From NCBI GenBank assembly GCA_002348585.1, contig DEBO01000120.1, positions 1 to 12,107 on the forward strand: a stretch of 12,107 bases of DNA, read 5' to 3'. This stretch comes from Alphaproteobacteria bacterium UBA2954 (GTDB taxonomy: Bacteria > Pseudomonadota > Alphaproteobacteria > Puniceispirillales > Puniceispirillaceae). This document shows positions 1-7,158 of this stretch, piece by piece. How positions within the stretch are numbered: position 1 is the stretch's first letter; the number at the start of each line of letters is the position of its first letter. A program made the translations under genes and the position numbers. The notes under the pieces are model-generated. The model was not told the origin of the DNA. It searched no databases and saw only the letters and a list, made by a program, of their open reading frames with translations.

Positions 1-1
1 T

Positions 2-637
2 CTCAGCTATGCAACAGCCGCTGGAGCGACCGTTCTGACAATCAAATCTGCGATCGACACAATGCGCCAGTCCAACATTGCAGCACTTGCCCTTCGATTC
101 ATTATGGCAACTTTATTAACTGTATTTTTCTTTGAGGTTCTGCCAAAATACCCTGTTGGCGTATCAGAAGTACATTTTATCTTTGGTTCAACCTTATTCC
201 TTCTATTCGGGGCAGCTCCTGCAGCCATTGGTCTTGCTGCCGGCCTAGCCATTCAAGGCCTGTTTCTTGCGCCAGCTGACCTGCCTCAATATTTCATGAA
301 CACAACCACCCTGTTGTTTCCATTATTTGCGATTTCATGGGTTGCGGGGCGAATTATCGCACCAAATACGCCCTATGTGAATTTAACCTACACACAGGTG
401 CTAAAGCTGTCGGCGACCTACCAGACTGGCATTGTGGCCTGGGTGGCATTTTGGGCTTTCTATGGTCAGGGTTTCAGTGCAGAAAATATCGGTGCTGTAA
501 CCAGTTTTGGGGTTGCTTATCTGTCTGTGATTCTGATCGAACCCGCAGTTGACGTCGCGGTTCTGGCGATCGCCAAAATGAGACGTGACATGGCCAGCAG
601 CAGACTGTTCACACCGAGACTGACACAGGTAGCATGA
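2..637 (+). CDS. CbiM-like energy-coupling factor (ECF) transporter permease, 5'-truncated
   Basis: This is probably the membrane (S/permease) component of an ECF-type ABC importer for cobalt, nickel or a related micronutrient. The reading frame is open to the left window edge, so the ATG at 62 is probably internal: the 20 residues before it (LSYATAAGAT at the visible start) continue the family pattern. From memory of the family, about ten N-terminal residues are missing, including the His-containing N-terminus that binds metal in CbiM proteins. The visible 211 residues are very hydrophobic with about five to six membrane segments. Recognisable stretches are FEVLPKYPVGVSEVHFIFGS, FGAAPAAIGLA, a Gln-Gly-Leu-Phe motif, and AWVAFWAFYGQGF near the C-terminal third. 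It ends in TGA and is followed by a strong terminator, so it is the last gene of its transcript. The partner ATPase and EcfT component are not in view, and substrate specificity cannot be read from the sequence. Confidence 0.8.
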   Translation, partial: LSYATAAGATVLTIKSAIDTMRQSNIAALALRFIMATLLTVFFFEVLPKYPVGVSEVHFIFGSTLFLLFGAAPAAIGLAAGLAIQGLFLAPADLPQYFMNTTTLLFPLFAISWVAGRIIAPNTPYVNLTYTQVLKLSATYQTGIVAWVAFWAFYGQGFSAENIGAVTSFGVAYLSVILIEPAVDVAVLAIAKMRRDMASSRLFTPRLTQVA

Positions 638-680
638 CGGTTGTGAGCCTGAAAGGTACATTTCTGAATATTAAATTATG

Positions 681-714
681 AAACCGGAAAGGCTATACAG
701 CCTGACCGGTTTTT
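681..714 (+). terminator. Intrinsic terminator after the CbiM-like permease gene
   Basis: A two-part hairpin: outer arms AAACCGG (681-687) and CCGGTTT (706-712), inner arms AGGCT (690-694) and AGCCT (699-703), a two-by-two internal loop and the four-base loop ATAC. It is followed at once by a T tract (710-714). It lies 43 bases after the permease stop. Because the left arm begins with A residues, it may also work weakly for the converging fba transcript on the other strand. Confidence 0.85.
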
Positions 715-767
715 GTGAAGCAGAGATGATGAAAAACAAGCCCAGCGGATGAAAGTTTATGCGCAGA

Positions 768-1832
768 TTAATCAGAAATCTGTGGATCAAGTTGACCGTT
801 CGCATAAAAGCGGGCCATATCGGCAAGGGCCACAGGTTTGATTTTATGTGCCTGTCCGGCTGTCCCGAACCGTTCAAACCGATCCCGGCACAACGCTTCC
901 ATCGCATCCTGAGCTGGCTTTAAGAATTTGCGCAAATCAAATTCAGACGGGGTGGTCTGCGCAACTTTGCGAATCACGCCTGCCATGGCTAGGCGACAAT
1001 CTGTATCAATATTGACTTTGCGCACGCCATGTTTGATGCCCCGTTCAATTTCCTCTATCGGCACCCCATAAGTTTGCGGCATTTCGCCCCCAAATTCATT
1101 GAATATATCCTGCAGTTCCTGTGGCACAGAAGAGGAGCCATGCATAACAAGATGGGTTTGCGGCAGGCGGCGGTGAATATCCTCAATAACATGCATAGCC
1201 AGAATATCCCCGTCTGGCTTGCGCGAGAATTTATAAGCCCCATGACTCGTACCCATGGCAATCGCTAGCGCATCAACCTGTGTGGCTTCCACAAAATCAA
1301 CGGCCTGCTGCGGATCTGTCAGCAACTGATCTTCCGATAATCTTCCTTCTGCACCATGGCCATCTTCTTGGTCACCCATTCCGGTCTCAAGAGATCCAAG
1401 AACGCCAAGTTCCCCTTCAACAGACACGCCTCCATGATGGGCCATCTGTGTGACATCAGCTGTAATCCTCAAATTATAATCATAAGACGCGGGGGTTTTG
1501 CCATCTGCTTCGAGCGAGCCATCCATCATTACAGATGTAAAGCCATATTGAATGGCAGTCATGCAGGTCGCTTGTGAGTTTCCATGATCCTGATGCATGC
1601 AAATGGGAATATGCGGATACATCGCTTCTAGGCCTTTAATCAGAGACTGAAGAATAAGGTCACCTGCATAGCCCCGAGCGCCGCGGCTAGCTTGAAGAAT
1701 CACAGGGGAATCCATACTGTCAGCTGCTTTCAGGATCGCAAGGCCTTGTTCCATATTATTGATGTTGAACGCTGGAATCCCATAGCTATGTTCGGCTGCA
1801 TGATCCAGAATTTGTCTTAAGGTCACAAGCAT
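768..1832 (-). CDS. fba: Class II fructose-1,6-bisphosphate aldolase, Calvin-cycle subtype
   Basis: Zinc-dependent aldolase that reversibly joins dihydroxyacetone phosphate and glyceraldehyde 3-phosphate into fructose 1,6-bisphosphate in the cytosol. The 354-residue length and full sequence fit the Calvin-cycle subtype (CbbA-like) of class II enzymes. Visible sites include MHQDHGNS (79-86) with the catalytic Asp82 and zinc ligand His83, VEGELG (138-143), GTSHG (194-198) with a zinc-ligand His, MHGSSS (230-235) with the third zinc-ligand His, and the phosphate-binding NIDTD (274-278). The ATG at 1832 begins the family-typical [12 protein letters not shown]. Its ribosome binding site is weak. 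It lies 95 bases downstream of fbp on the same strand with no terminator between, so the two are probably co-transcribed. The subtype also occurs in many heterotrophs, so its presence alone does not show CO2 fixation. Confidence 0.97.
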   Translation of the reverse strand: MLVTLRQILDHAAEHSYGIPAFNINNMEQGLAILKAADSMDSPVILQASRGARGYAGDLILQSLIKGLEAMYPHIPICMHQDHGNSQATCMTAIQYGFTSVMMDGSLEADGKTPASYDYNLRITADVTQMAHHGGVSVEGELGVLGSLETGMGDQEDGHGAEGRLSEDQLLTDPQQAVDFVEATQVDALAIAMGTSHGAYKFSRKPDGDILAMHVIEDIHRRLPQTHLVMHGSSSVPQELQDIFNEFGGEMPQTYGVPIEEIERGIKHGVRKVNIDTDCRLAMAGVIRKVAQTTPSEFDLRKFLKPAQDAMEALCRDRFERFGTAGQAHKIKPVALADMARFYANGQLDPQISD

Positions 1833-1927
1833 AGATAACTCATCTGATTAACCGCGTGTTTTCCCACTCATATATTGGTTCTTTTCAGACAAAACCGCAA
1901 TTTAAAAGTTCTAGGTTGCAGACAAAG

Positions 1928-2911
1928 TCAGTTTGATTTATACCACTCAACCTCATCAGCGGACCCAAAGATAAGCGGAATACGCTGATGCAGGTCAGTG
2001 GGCTGTATATCCAAAATATCCTGTTCTCCATCTATGGCGAGACCACCTGCCTGTTCAACCAGAAAGCTGATTGGGTTGGCCTCATAAACAAGACGCAGAC
2101 GGCCGGATTCATAGCCCCTCCGGCTGTCTTCAGGATATAGAAAAATGCCGCCACGCCGCAAAATTCGCCAGCAATCAGCAACCAGTGATCCAGCCCAGCG
2201 CATATTGAAGTTTCTACTCCGTCCGCCCTGTTTGCCTGCAAGAAGCTGGTCAATATAGCTAGCTGTGCGGGCAGACCAGTGCCGGTGATTTGCCGCATTA
2301 ATCGCAAATTCAGATGTCTGGCACGGAATTCTGACCTGCCAATCCATTAGCCTGTACTCCGTCCCGTCAAAGCAGAATGCAAAAACCCCATTACCATAGG
2401 TCAGTAGAAGCGCTGTCTGAGGCCCATACGCAAAAAAACCTGCGGCAATCTGATCACGGCCGGGGCACAGCAGGTTTGTTTCTGTTTTATAGTCAGGGGC
2501 AGGATAGAGCGAAAAAATTGTTCCAATCGTCAGATTGGCATCAATATTAGATGATCCATCTAGAGGATCACAGGCACAGATCAGCTGGCCAGATGCCGAC
2601 AAAGGGACAGGTTGTTCACGTTCTTCGGACAGATAGGCAAAAAGGTTAGTTTTTACCAAAGCCTGTTCGATTAGCTGGTCAGCCAGAACATCAAGTGCCT
2701 TTTGGTCATCACCATCTGCATTTTCCTCCCCTGTCACTGCCCCCAAGGCAGTCTGGCTAATGCCATTCCGTGCCGCTAACTCAGCGATGTTGATTGATGC
2801 CTCTGCTAGACCAATAACTGCTGCCTTTACATCTAGCGGGAGCTCTCCAGCCTGTGTGGCAGTCTGCAAAAAAGAAGTCAGGCTGGACGCTGAAGTTGAA
2901 GACTGAGACAT
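1928..2911 (-). CDS. fbp: Class 1 fructose-1,6-bisphosphatase
   Basis: Hydrolyses fructose 1,6-bisphosphate to fructose 6-phosphate and phosphate, the committed step of gluconeogenesis and also a Calvin-cycle step; Mg2+-dependent and cytosolic. The 327-residue protein carries the class 1 signatures: SEERE (95-99), with acidic metal ligands; CDPLDGSSNID (114-124), with the metal-binding Asp residues; NMRWAGSLVAD (236-246); and RLRLVYEANP (271-280), the FBPase active-site pattern with Glu277. The length is typical. The start ATG at 2911 has no strong Shine-Dalgarno sequence. Only about 40 bases separate it from the terminator of the upstream BI-1 gene, so its promoter must sit in that short gap or overlap the terminator. 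The fba gene follows downstream on the same strand, giving consecutive gluconeogenic reactions in one probable operon. Confidence 0.96.
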   Translation of the reverse strand: MSQSSTSASSLTSFLQTATQAGELPLDVKAAVIGLAEASINIAELAARNGISQTALGAVTGEENADGDDQKALDVLADQLIEQALVKTNLFAYLSEEREQPVPLSASGQLICACDPLDGSSNIDANLTIGTIFSLYPAPDYKTETNLLCPGRDQIAAGFFAYGPQTALLLTYGNGVFAFCFDGTEYRLMDWQVRIPCQTSEFAINAANHRHWSARTASYIDQLLAGKQGGRSRNFNMRWAGSLVADCWRILRRGGIFLYPEDSRRGYESGRLRLVYEANPISFLVEQAGGLAIDGEQDILDIQPTDLHQRIPLIFGSADEVEWYKSN

Positions 2912-2951
2912 TATGCGAGACTATCCAAGGATGAAGACAATACAGCCAAAT

Positions 2952-2987
2952 AAAAATAGCCCGGGACATGAGTATGATGCCCCGGGC
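2952..2987 (-). terminator. Intrinsic terminator after the BI-1 family gene
   Basis: On the minus strand, arms GCCCGGG (2987-2981) and CCCGGGC (2965-2959) form a GC-rich stem. It extends by a G-U and three further pairs (2980-2977 with 2966-2969) to 11 pairs with a 7-base loop, and is followed by TATTTTT. It lies 40 bases beyond the stop of the BI-1 gene and directly in front of fbp, so it separates the two transcription units. Confidence 0.88.
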
Positions 2988-3026
2988 CTGATAATCAATG
3001 ATGAAAATTTACCAATTTAAGACGCT

Positions 3027-3746
3027 TTATTCGCGGTTACCAAGCAGCTGGACCATGAATAAGAACATATTGATAAAATCCAGATACAGGGTGAGCGCCC
3101 CATGGATTGACTTGCGTCCGGCCACCTCACGGCTGTCGCCTGCGTAATAAATGGATTTAACTTTTTGCGTGTCATAGGCGGTCAGACCAGCAAACAGCAA
3201 TACACCAACTACAGAAATCAGAAATTCCATGCCTGATGAAGCCAAGAATATATTGACAATGGAGGCAAGAATTAAACCAACCACACCAACAATTAAAAAC
3301 CCGCCAAGCGCGGTCAGATCACGTTTGGTGGTATATCCAAATATTGACAGAGCTGCAAATGCGCCTGCAGTGATAAAAAAAGCTCTGGCTACGCTGGCCC
3401 CTGTAAATGCAAACAGAATGGTGGACAAAGACAGACCCATTACTGTGGCGTAGATGTAGAATAACGTCCGGGCCTTTCCAGGAGACATACTGTTAATTTT
3501 AAAGCTGATCCACATAACCATAGCTAGTGGGGCGAACATGATGACATACATCAAAGGCGTGCCAAATAGTAACTGACCGAAGGCCGGATTGGCCTGAACC
3601 ATAAGCTTTGTCCCAAAAGCAGCAAAGCCTGTTAGGGCAAGAGCGGTTGTCATATGATTGTAGACGCCCAGCATATAGCTGCGTAAACCGGCATCAATCG
3701 AAACTGATTGGCCAGTCACGGATGACGCGTAACGGTTTTCCTGCAT
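3027..3746 (-). CDS. Bax inhibitor-1 / YccA family membrane protein
   Basis: An inner-membrane protein of the BI-1 (TMBIM, YetJ/YbhL) family. Members have seven membrane segments, and the Bacillus YetJ structure supports a pH-sensitive calcium leak; the role in Gram-negative bacteria is unsettled. The 239 residues show a short polar N-terminus, then hydrophobic segments near 31-50, 64-82, 94-114, 118-138, 146-168, 174-191 and 213-235. The two conserved acidic positions of the family are present: Asp192 in TAYDTQ and Asp223 in LYLDFIN. The start is well supported by AAGGAG (3753-3758) six to seven bases before the ATG. It lies downstream of rlmN on the same strand after a 135-base gap and has its own terminator, so it could be transcribed alone or by read-through from rlmN. 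Confidence 0.95.
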   Translation of the reverse strand: MQENRYASSVTGQSVSIDAGLRSYMLGVYNHMTTALALTGFAAFGTKLMVQANPAFGQLLFGTPLMYVIMFAPLAMVMWISFKINSMSPGKARTLFYIYATVMGLSLSTILFAFTGASVARAFFITAGAFAALSIFGYTTKRDLTALGGFLIVGVVGLILASIVNIFLASSGMEFLISVVGVLLFAGLTAYDTQKVKSIYYAGDSREVAGRKSIHGALTLYLDFINMFLFMVQLLGNRE

Positions 3747-3881
3747 TTCAAACTCCTTGAGATGAAAATTTAATGTTAGAAAGAGGTTGCAGAATACCTA
3801 CCACCTCCGGAATCAACTTAATGTCGTTTTGCCTATGTTTCAAGTAGGGATCATCACTAACGCAGCCAACAAAAGGTCGCA

Positions 3882-4985
3882 TCAGGCTTGTGCGGCCTGC
3901 CTCTGAGAGGCCCGCAATCGGACAGAATTAGATTTCAGCTGGCCGCAGGCTGCCAGAATATCACGCCCCCGCGGGGTTCTGACAGGTGAGGCATAGCCTG
4001 CGCGCATGATGATTTTCGCAAATTTATCAATGGCCCCATCATCAGAACACTGATGTCCCGAGCCTGGCCACGGATTAAAAGGAATCAAATTAATTTTTGA
4101 CGGAATGCCTTTTATTAGCTGCACCAAAGCCTTGGCATCAGCTTCAGTATCATTGATGCCCGCAAGCATCACATATTCCCATGTCACCCGGCGAGCATTT
4201 GTAAGGCCGGGATAGGTTCGCACCGCATCAATCAGCGACTTCAGATTATATTTGCGGTTAATAGGCACAAGCTGGTCTCGCAGTTCGTCACGCACCGCAT
4301 GCAATGAAATGGCAAGATTCACGCCCAGCTCTTCACCACATTTCTGAATTTCAGGTACAATGCCGGATGTGGATAAGGTCACCCGCCGGCGTGACAGGGC
4401 AATGCCTTCACCGCTCATGATAGTCTGCAACGCTTTAGCAACATTATTATAATTATACAATGGCTCGCCCATACCCATCAGCACAATATTAGTCAAGCGG
4501 CGGTCAGGCTTGCCAGCTGGCCAATCCCCCAACTCATCCAAGGCCAGAAGAACCTGACCACAAATTTCGTCCACGCTAAGATTGCGCACCAGACGCTGTG
4601 TTCCTGTATGACAGAAGGAGCAGGTCAGAGTGCAACCTACCTGTGATGAAATACACAAAGTGCCTCTGTCTGAATCCGGGATATAAACCGTTTCAGCTTC
4701 CTGGCCATCTGCCAGTTTAATCAGCCACTTAATTGTCCCATCCACTGAATCCTGGCGGCGAGAGACAAGTGGTCGATCAGCATGAAAATGCTGGGCCAGC
4801 AGCAATTGAACAGATTTGCCCAGATCAGTCATATCTGAAAAATCCGTTAGCCCATGCCGCCAGACCCACCGCCATAGCTGGCGAGCGCGGAACCGCGGCA
4901 ATTGCAACTGTTCCATCTGCATCTCCAGCTCGTAAAGAGACAGTCCCAGAAGAGGTGTTTTGGTCTCTGGCAGTATCGTATTCAC
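3882..4985 (-). CDS. rlmN: Dual-specificity 23S rRNA A2503 / tRNA A37 C2-methyltransferase, radical SAM
   Basis: Methylates C2 of A2503 in 23S rRNA, and of A37 in certain tRNAs, by a radical-SAM mechanism that passes the methyl group through a protein cysteine. The 367-residue protein has the radical-SAM cluster motif C118-x3-C122-x2-C125 ([11 protein letters not shown]), the SAM-binding GMGEP (171-175) and the catalytic Glu98 in EAETVYIP. It also has the methyl-carrying Cys347 in AACGQL near the C-terminus. The conserved N-terminal RNA-binding part ([11 protein letters not shown], 32-42) is intact. The start codon is GTG at 4985, chosen because AGGAG (4994-4998) stands eight bases before it and the product then has the usual length. 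It follows the ialB-like gene by 96 bases on the same strand, and the pair may share a transcript. Confidence 0.98.
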   Translation of the reverse strand: MNTILPETKTPLLGLSLYELEMQMEQLQLPRFRARQLWRWVWRHGLTDFSDMTDLGKSVQLLLAQHFHADRPLVSRRQDSVDGTIKWLIKLADGQEAETVYIPDSDRGTLCISSQVGCTLTCSFCHTGTQRLVRNLSVDEICGQVLLALDELGDWPAGKPDRRLTNIVLMGMGEPLYNYNNVAKALQTIMSGEGIALSRRRVTLSTSGIVPEIQKCGEELGVNLAISLHAVRDELRDQLVPINRKYNLKSLIDAVRTYPGLTNARRVTWEYVMLAGINDTEADAKALVQLIKGIPSKINLIPFNPWPGSGHQCSDDGAIDKFAKIIMRAGYASPVRTPRGRDILAACGQLKSNSVRLRASQRQAAQA

Positions 4986-4993
4986 GAAAGGCG

Positions 4994-4998
4994 CTCCT
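4994..4998 (-). promoter_or_regulatory. Ribosome binding site fixing the rlmN GTG start
   Basis: The minus strand reads AGGAG here, eight bases before the GTG at 4985. No in-frame ATG lies at a suitable distance, so this site decides the start. Confidence 0.7.
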
Positions 4999-5081
4999 CT
5001 GGCTGTCCTGTCACTTAGTTTTCCCAGCTTTATCTGTTTCCTGCAGCAGATGTGCAGACAAACGCTATCAGTTGCATATTT

Positions 5082-5603
5082 TTAAGGGCAGGCTTTATCC
5101 AGGAAATTTTTTGCTGCGGTGAAGCCTGACAAAGAATATTCATCAATGGTTTTGTTATTGCGTGAAGACACGCCTGTCACTATCAGCTTTGAGCCCCGTT
5201 TCATGGCTGCTACCAGTCTCATATCATCTTCTGGCCCATGTGACCAAGCACGATTGTCTAATGTGAACAGGGTAGCACTTTTCTTATCAATAGAAAAACC
5301 GACCTCTGACTGCTTTTTATATCTGTAGCCCGCCAGGACAGACACAACATCTCGCTCTGCCTTACCTGGACCATGCGAGACGAAAACACGGGTTTCGCCA
5401 CGATTGGCCCGATCATAATCTCCACGCAAGTCTTTTGGCACACTCGACATAAAGCAAATCCGACCTTTGGCCGTTTCCTGCTTATAGATTATCCAATCCT
5501 TGAACCCCTTAAGTTCTTCAGTTTTTGCCTGAACTTGTCCCATGACCATTGTAAGGCTCAGAACCCAAAGACAAAAAAAAGCAATACCATATCTGCCTGT
5601 CAT
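5082..5603 (-). CDS. Invasion-associated locus B (IalB) family secreted protein
   Basis: A predicted periplasmic or outer-membrane-associated protein of the IalB family, named after a Bartonella invasion gene but widespread in free-living alphaproteobacteria, where its role is unknown. I use the ATG at 5603, giving 173 residues: MTGRYGIAFFCLWVLSLTMV begins a clear signal peptide, with likely cleavage after VQA (residue 26). A purine-rich GGGGAAAG precedes the ATG. The mature part shows family features: GFKDWIIY (33-40), a Cys50 in GRICFMSS, RGETRVFVSH (68-77), AGYRYK (91-96), a DNRAW (116-120) and DEYSLSGFTAA (154-164) before the C-terminal Cys172. Cys50 and Cys172 could form a disulfide. The frame is open further upstream to 5852, but that part lacks coding character and overlaps rpoE. 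It lies just upstream of rlmN. Confidence 0.85.
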   Translation of the reverse strand: MTGRYGIAFFCLWVLSLTMVMGQVQAKTEELKGFKDWIIYKQETAKGRICFMSSVPKDLRGDYDRANRGETRVFVSHGPGKAERDVVSVLAGYRYKKQSEVGFSIDKKSATLFTLDNRAWSHGPEDDMRLVAAMKRGSKLIVTGVSSRNNKTIDEYSLSGFTAAKNFLDKACP

Positions 5604-5730
5604 AACTTTCCCCGTTTTTTGACATAAATTTACCAGATGATGAAAAGACCTGTAGCCCATGCGGTGAAGAATCGCAAAACTTTTAACGTGGAGCAAGGCT
5701 TTTTCATGAAACCCATAAAAAGAAAAAGTG

Positions 5731-5761
5731 GCATTTTTATGCAGGAATTCCATAAAAATGC
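5731..5761. repeat. Perfect 11-bp inverted repeat between ialB and rpoE
   Basis: GCATTTTTATG (5731-5741) and its exact reverse complement CATAAAAATGC (5751-5761) flank a 9-base spacer. A further CATAAAAA copy lies at 5714-5721. The element sits in the 216-base divergent region 5604-5819, about 60 bases before the rpoE-like start and 130 before the ialB start. The AT-rich arms and lack of a following T tract argue against a terminator and for a DNA-binding site, which is an inference. I see nothing else certain in the region. Confidence 0.6.
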
Positions 5762-5819
5762 AGATGCGACATGAATTTTTGCGCCAAATCCCCATTTTTA
5801 ATAGGCGGAAACTGGGAAA

Positions 5820-6482
5820 ATGTATGAAAATCGACCTGAAATGGATTTTCAACTTGTAAGTGAGCTCGCTGTCCCGTTTACTAAAGTCATGGGAACTGGC
5901 TTTACAACTGTCAAACCGAAAGGTTTGACCAAATGGGATAATTTACTCGTATGCGTCGGCCGCGAGCGCGACAGAGGCGCTTTTTCTGAGTTATTTGAAC
6001 ATTTTGCACCGCGGATAAAGTCCTTTTTGCTGCGTCTGGGTACAGATGAGTCCATCGCTGAAGAGGTTGCACAGGAAGCCATGATTATGGTCTGGCGAAG
6101 AGCAGAAACCTATGATGTCCGGCAATCAGGGGCCAGCACATGGATTTTTACGATCGCCCGCAACAAGCGTATTGACCGTCTACGCCGTGAAAACAGACCA
6201 CTGCCAGATATGAGCGACCCAAGCCTAGCTCCAGATGACGTCGAAACAAGCGATATTTTTGTCTTCAGGCAACAAGAAGAGAAGAAAATTCGCCACGCTT
6301 TGAAAAACTTACCTGAAGAGCAAGCCAAAATGATCTTTTCTGCGTATTATGAGGAAAAGTCCCATAGAGAAATCGCTGATGAAAGCGGGGTTCCTCTTGG
6401 CACTGTAAAATCGCGGATTAGACTAGCGCTAAATAGGTTACGCGCTCACTTGGACGAGCCTGAAGGAATATGGAAGTCATGA
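5820..6482 (+). CDS. rpoE: ECF sigma factor of the RpoE/ChrR (ECF11) type
   Basis: An alternative sigma factor that directs RNA polymerase to stress promoters. It closely resembles Rhodobacter sphaeroides RpoE, the singlet-oxygen response factor, as remembered. Visible parts are sigma region 2 at about 54-125 (AFSELFEHFAPRIKSFL, then AEEVAQEAMIMVWRRAETYD and the -10-recognition segment STWIFTIARNKRIDRLRR) and region 4 at about 156-210, with the helix-turn-helix SHREIADESGVPLGTVKSRI. The 220-residue reading is longer than the roughly 180 of the Rhodobacter protein, because about 37 residues precede the first homologous segment. GGCGGA stands about ten bases before the ATG at 5820; ATGs at 5841 and 5889 have no better site, so the start is uncertain. 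The overlapping chrR-like gene downstream suggests translational coupling and inhibition by that partner. Confidence 0.92.
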   Translation: MYENRPEMDFQLVSELAVPFTKVMGTGFTTVKPKGLTKWDNLLVCVGRERDRGAFSELFEHFAPRIKSFLLRLGTDESIAEEVAQEAMIMVWRRAETYDVRQSGASTWIFTIARNKRIDRLRRENRPLPDMSDPSLAPDDVETSDIFVFRQQEEKKIRHALKNLPEEQAKMIFSAYYEEKSHREIADESGVPLGTVKSRIRLALNRLRAHLDEPEGIWKS

Positions 6483-7144
6483 ACGAACAAGTAACATTAA
6501 ATACGCAAGTACTTGATGCTCTGCTCCTCGATTATGCAACGGGTGCGCTTTCTCGTCCGCTCGAGCTATTGGTTGAAACTCATCTGGCGATGAATGAAAA
6601 AAGTAGCCGGTCAATGCGAATGCTAATGCAATTGGGCGGCATCTTGCTCGAAGATTCGGAGCCCGTTTCGCTGTCAGAAGGCGCGCTACAAAAAGTCATG
6701 TCACAGCTGAGCCAGTTTGACAATGAGACCGATGAGATATTCTCGAGAGTAAATGCGCATACCGAATGGTTGCCGCATCCTATTGCCAACTATGTGCCTG
6801 AATCGAATTGCAAACAAAGCTGGCGTCGGGCGGGGATTGGCATTCTTGAAACAGATATCAATTTCGATGAAGCTGGTGGTAAAGCAAAGATTTACCGAAT
6901 CGCTTCCGGAACAGCTGTGCCTATCCACTCCCACACAGGGGCAGAGGTAACATTGGTGCTGTCAGGCGGATTCACAGACGAAACCGGCAGCTATGGCCCT
7001 GGCGATATTGCTATCCAAGAAGCTGGTAGTGAGCACCAACCCATTGCTGATGATGATGGAGAATGCATGGTCTTGGCCGTAAATGAGGGCAAGATCAGGC
7101 TAACCGGTCCGATAGGCCGTGTTCTGAATCTGCTGGTGAATTAA
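6479..7144 (+). CDS. chrR: ChrR-like cupin anti-sigma factor with a degenerate zinc site
   Basis: Predicted cytoplasmic anti-sigma factor that holds the upstream RpoE-like sigma until an oxidant signal arrives. I use the ATG at 6479, which overlaps the sigma stop (ATGA) and gives 221 residues; an ATG nine bases earlier is possible but sits only two bases from the AAGGA at 6463-6467. The N-terminal anti-sigma domain (about 8-85) keeps DALLLDYATGAL and THLAMNEKSSR. Compared with Rhodobacter ChrR ligands His6, His31, Cys35 and Cys38, the matching residues are Gln10, His35, Asn39 and Ser42, so only one ligand remains. No Cys occurs before residue 111. The C-terminal cupin (about 115-210) keeps His150, His152, Glu156 and His186, with the same spacing as the Rhodobacter metal site. 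The domain order and operon position support the assignment strongly. Confidence 0.92.
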   Translation: MNEQVTLNTQVLDALLLDYATGALSRPLELLVETHLAMNEKSSRSMRMLMQLGGILLEDSEPVSLSEGALQKVMSQLSQFDNETDEIFSRVNAHTEWLPHPIANYVPESNCKQSWRRAGIGILETDINFDEAGGKAKIYRIASGTAVPIHSHTGAEVTLVLSGGFTDETGSYGPGDIAIQEAGSEHQPIADDDGECMVLAVNEGKIRLTGPIGRVLNLLVN

Positions 7145-7158
7145 CTCTATTTTTTTTG

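Noticed and set aside
2912..2951. Possible fbp promoter boxes (TTGGCT and GATAGT, 18-base spacer) on the minus strand
   Set aside because: The -35 match is only three of six and the -10 box would end about nine bases before the ATG, leaving almost no leader; too weak to annotate.
3747..3881. TGATCC on the minus strand upstream of the BI-1 gene as a possible RpoE-type -35 box
   Set aside because: The nearest TAAG-like -10 element is 27 bases away, too far for a promoter of this type.
4733..5122. Plus-strand open frame of 129 residues
   Set aside because: It lies antisense to the start of rlmN and the end of the ialB-like gene, whose protein families are certain, and it resembles no family I know.
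5604..5852. Upstream extension of the IalB-like frame to an ATG at 5852 (256 residues)
   Set aside because: The added 83 residues hide the clear signal peptide that begins at 5603, run across the divergent regulatory region and overlap the rpoE start; composition there is AT-rich and non-coding in character.
7150..7157. Run of eight T after chrR as a possible terminator
   Set aside because: I could find no convincing GC-rich stem immediately before it.
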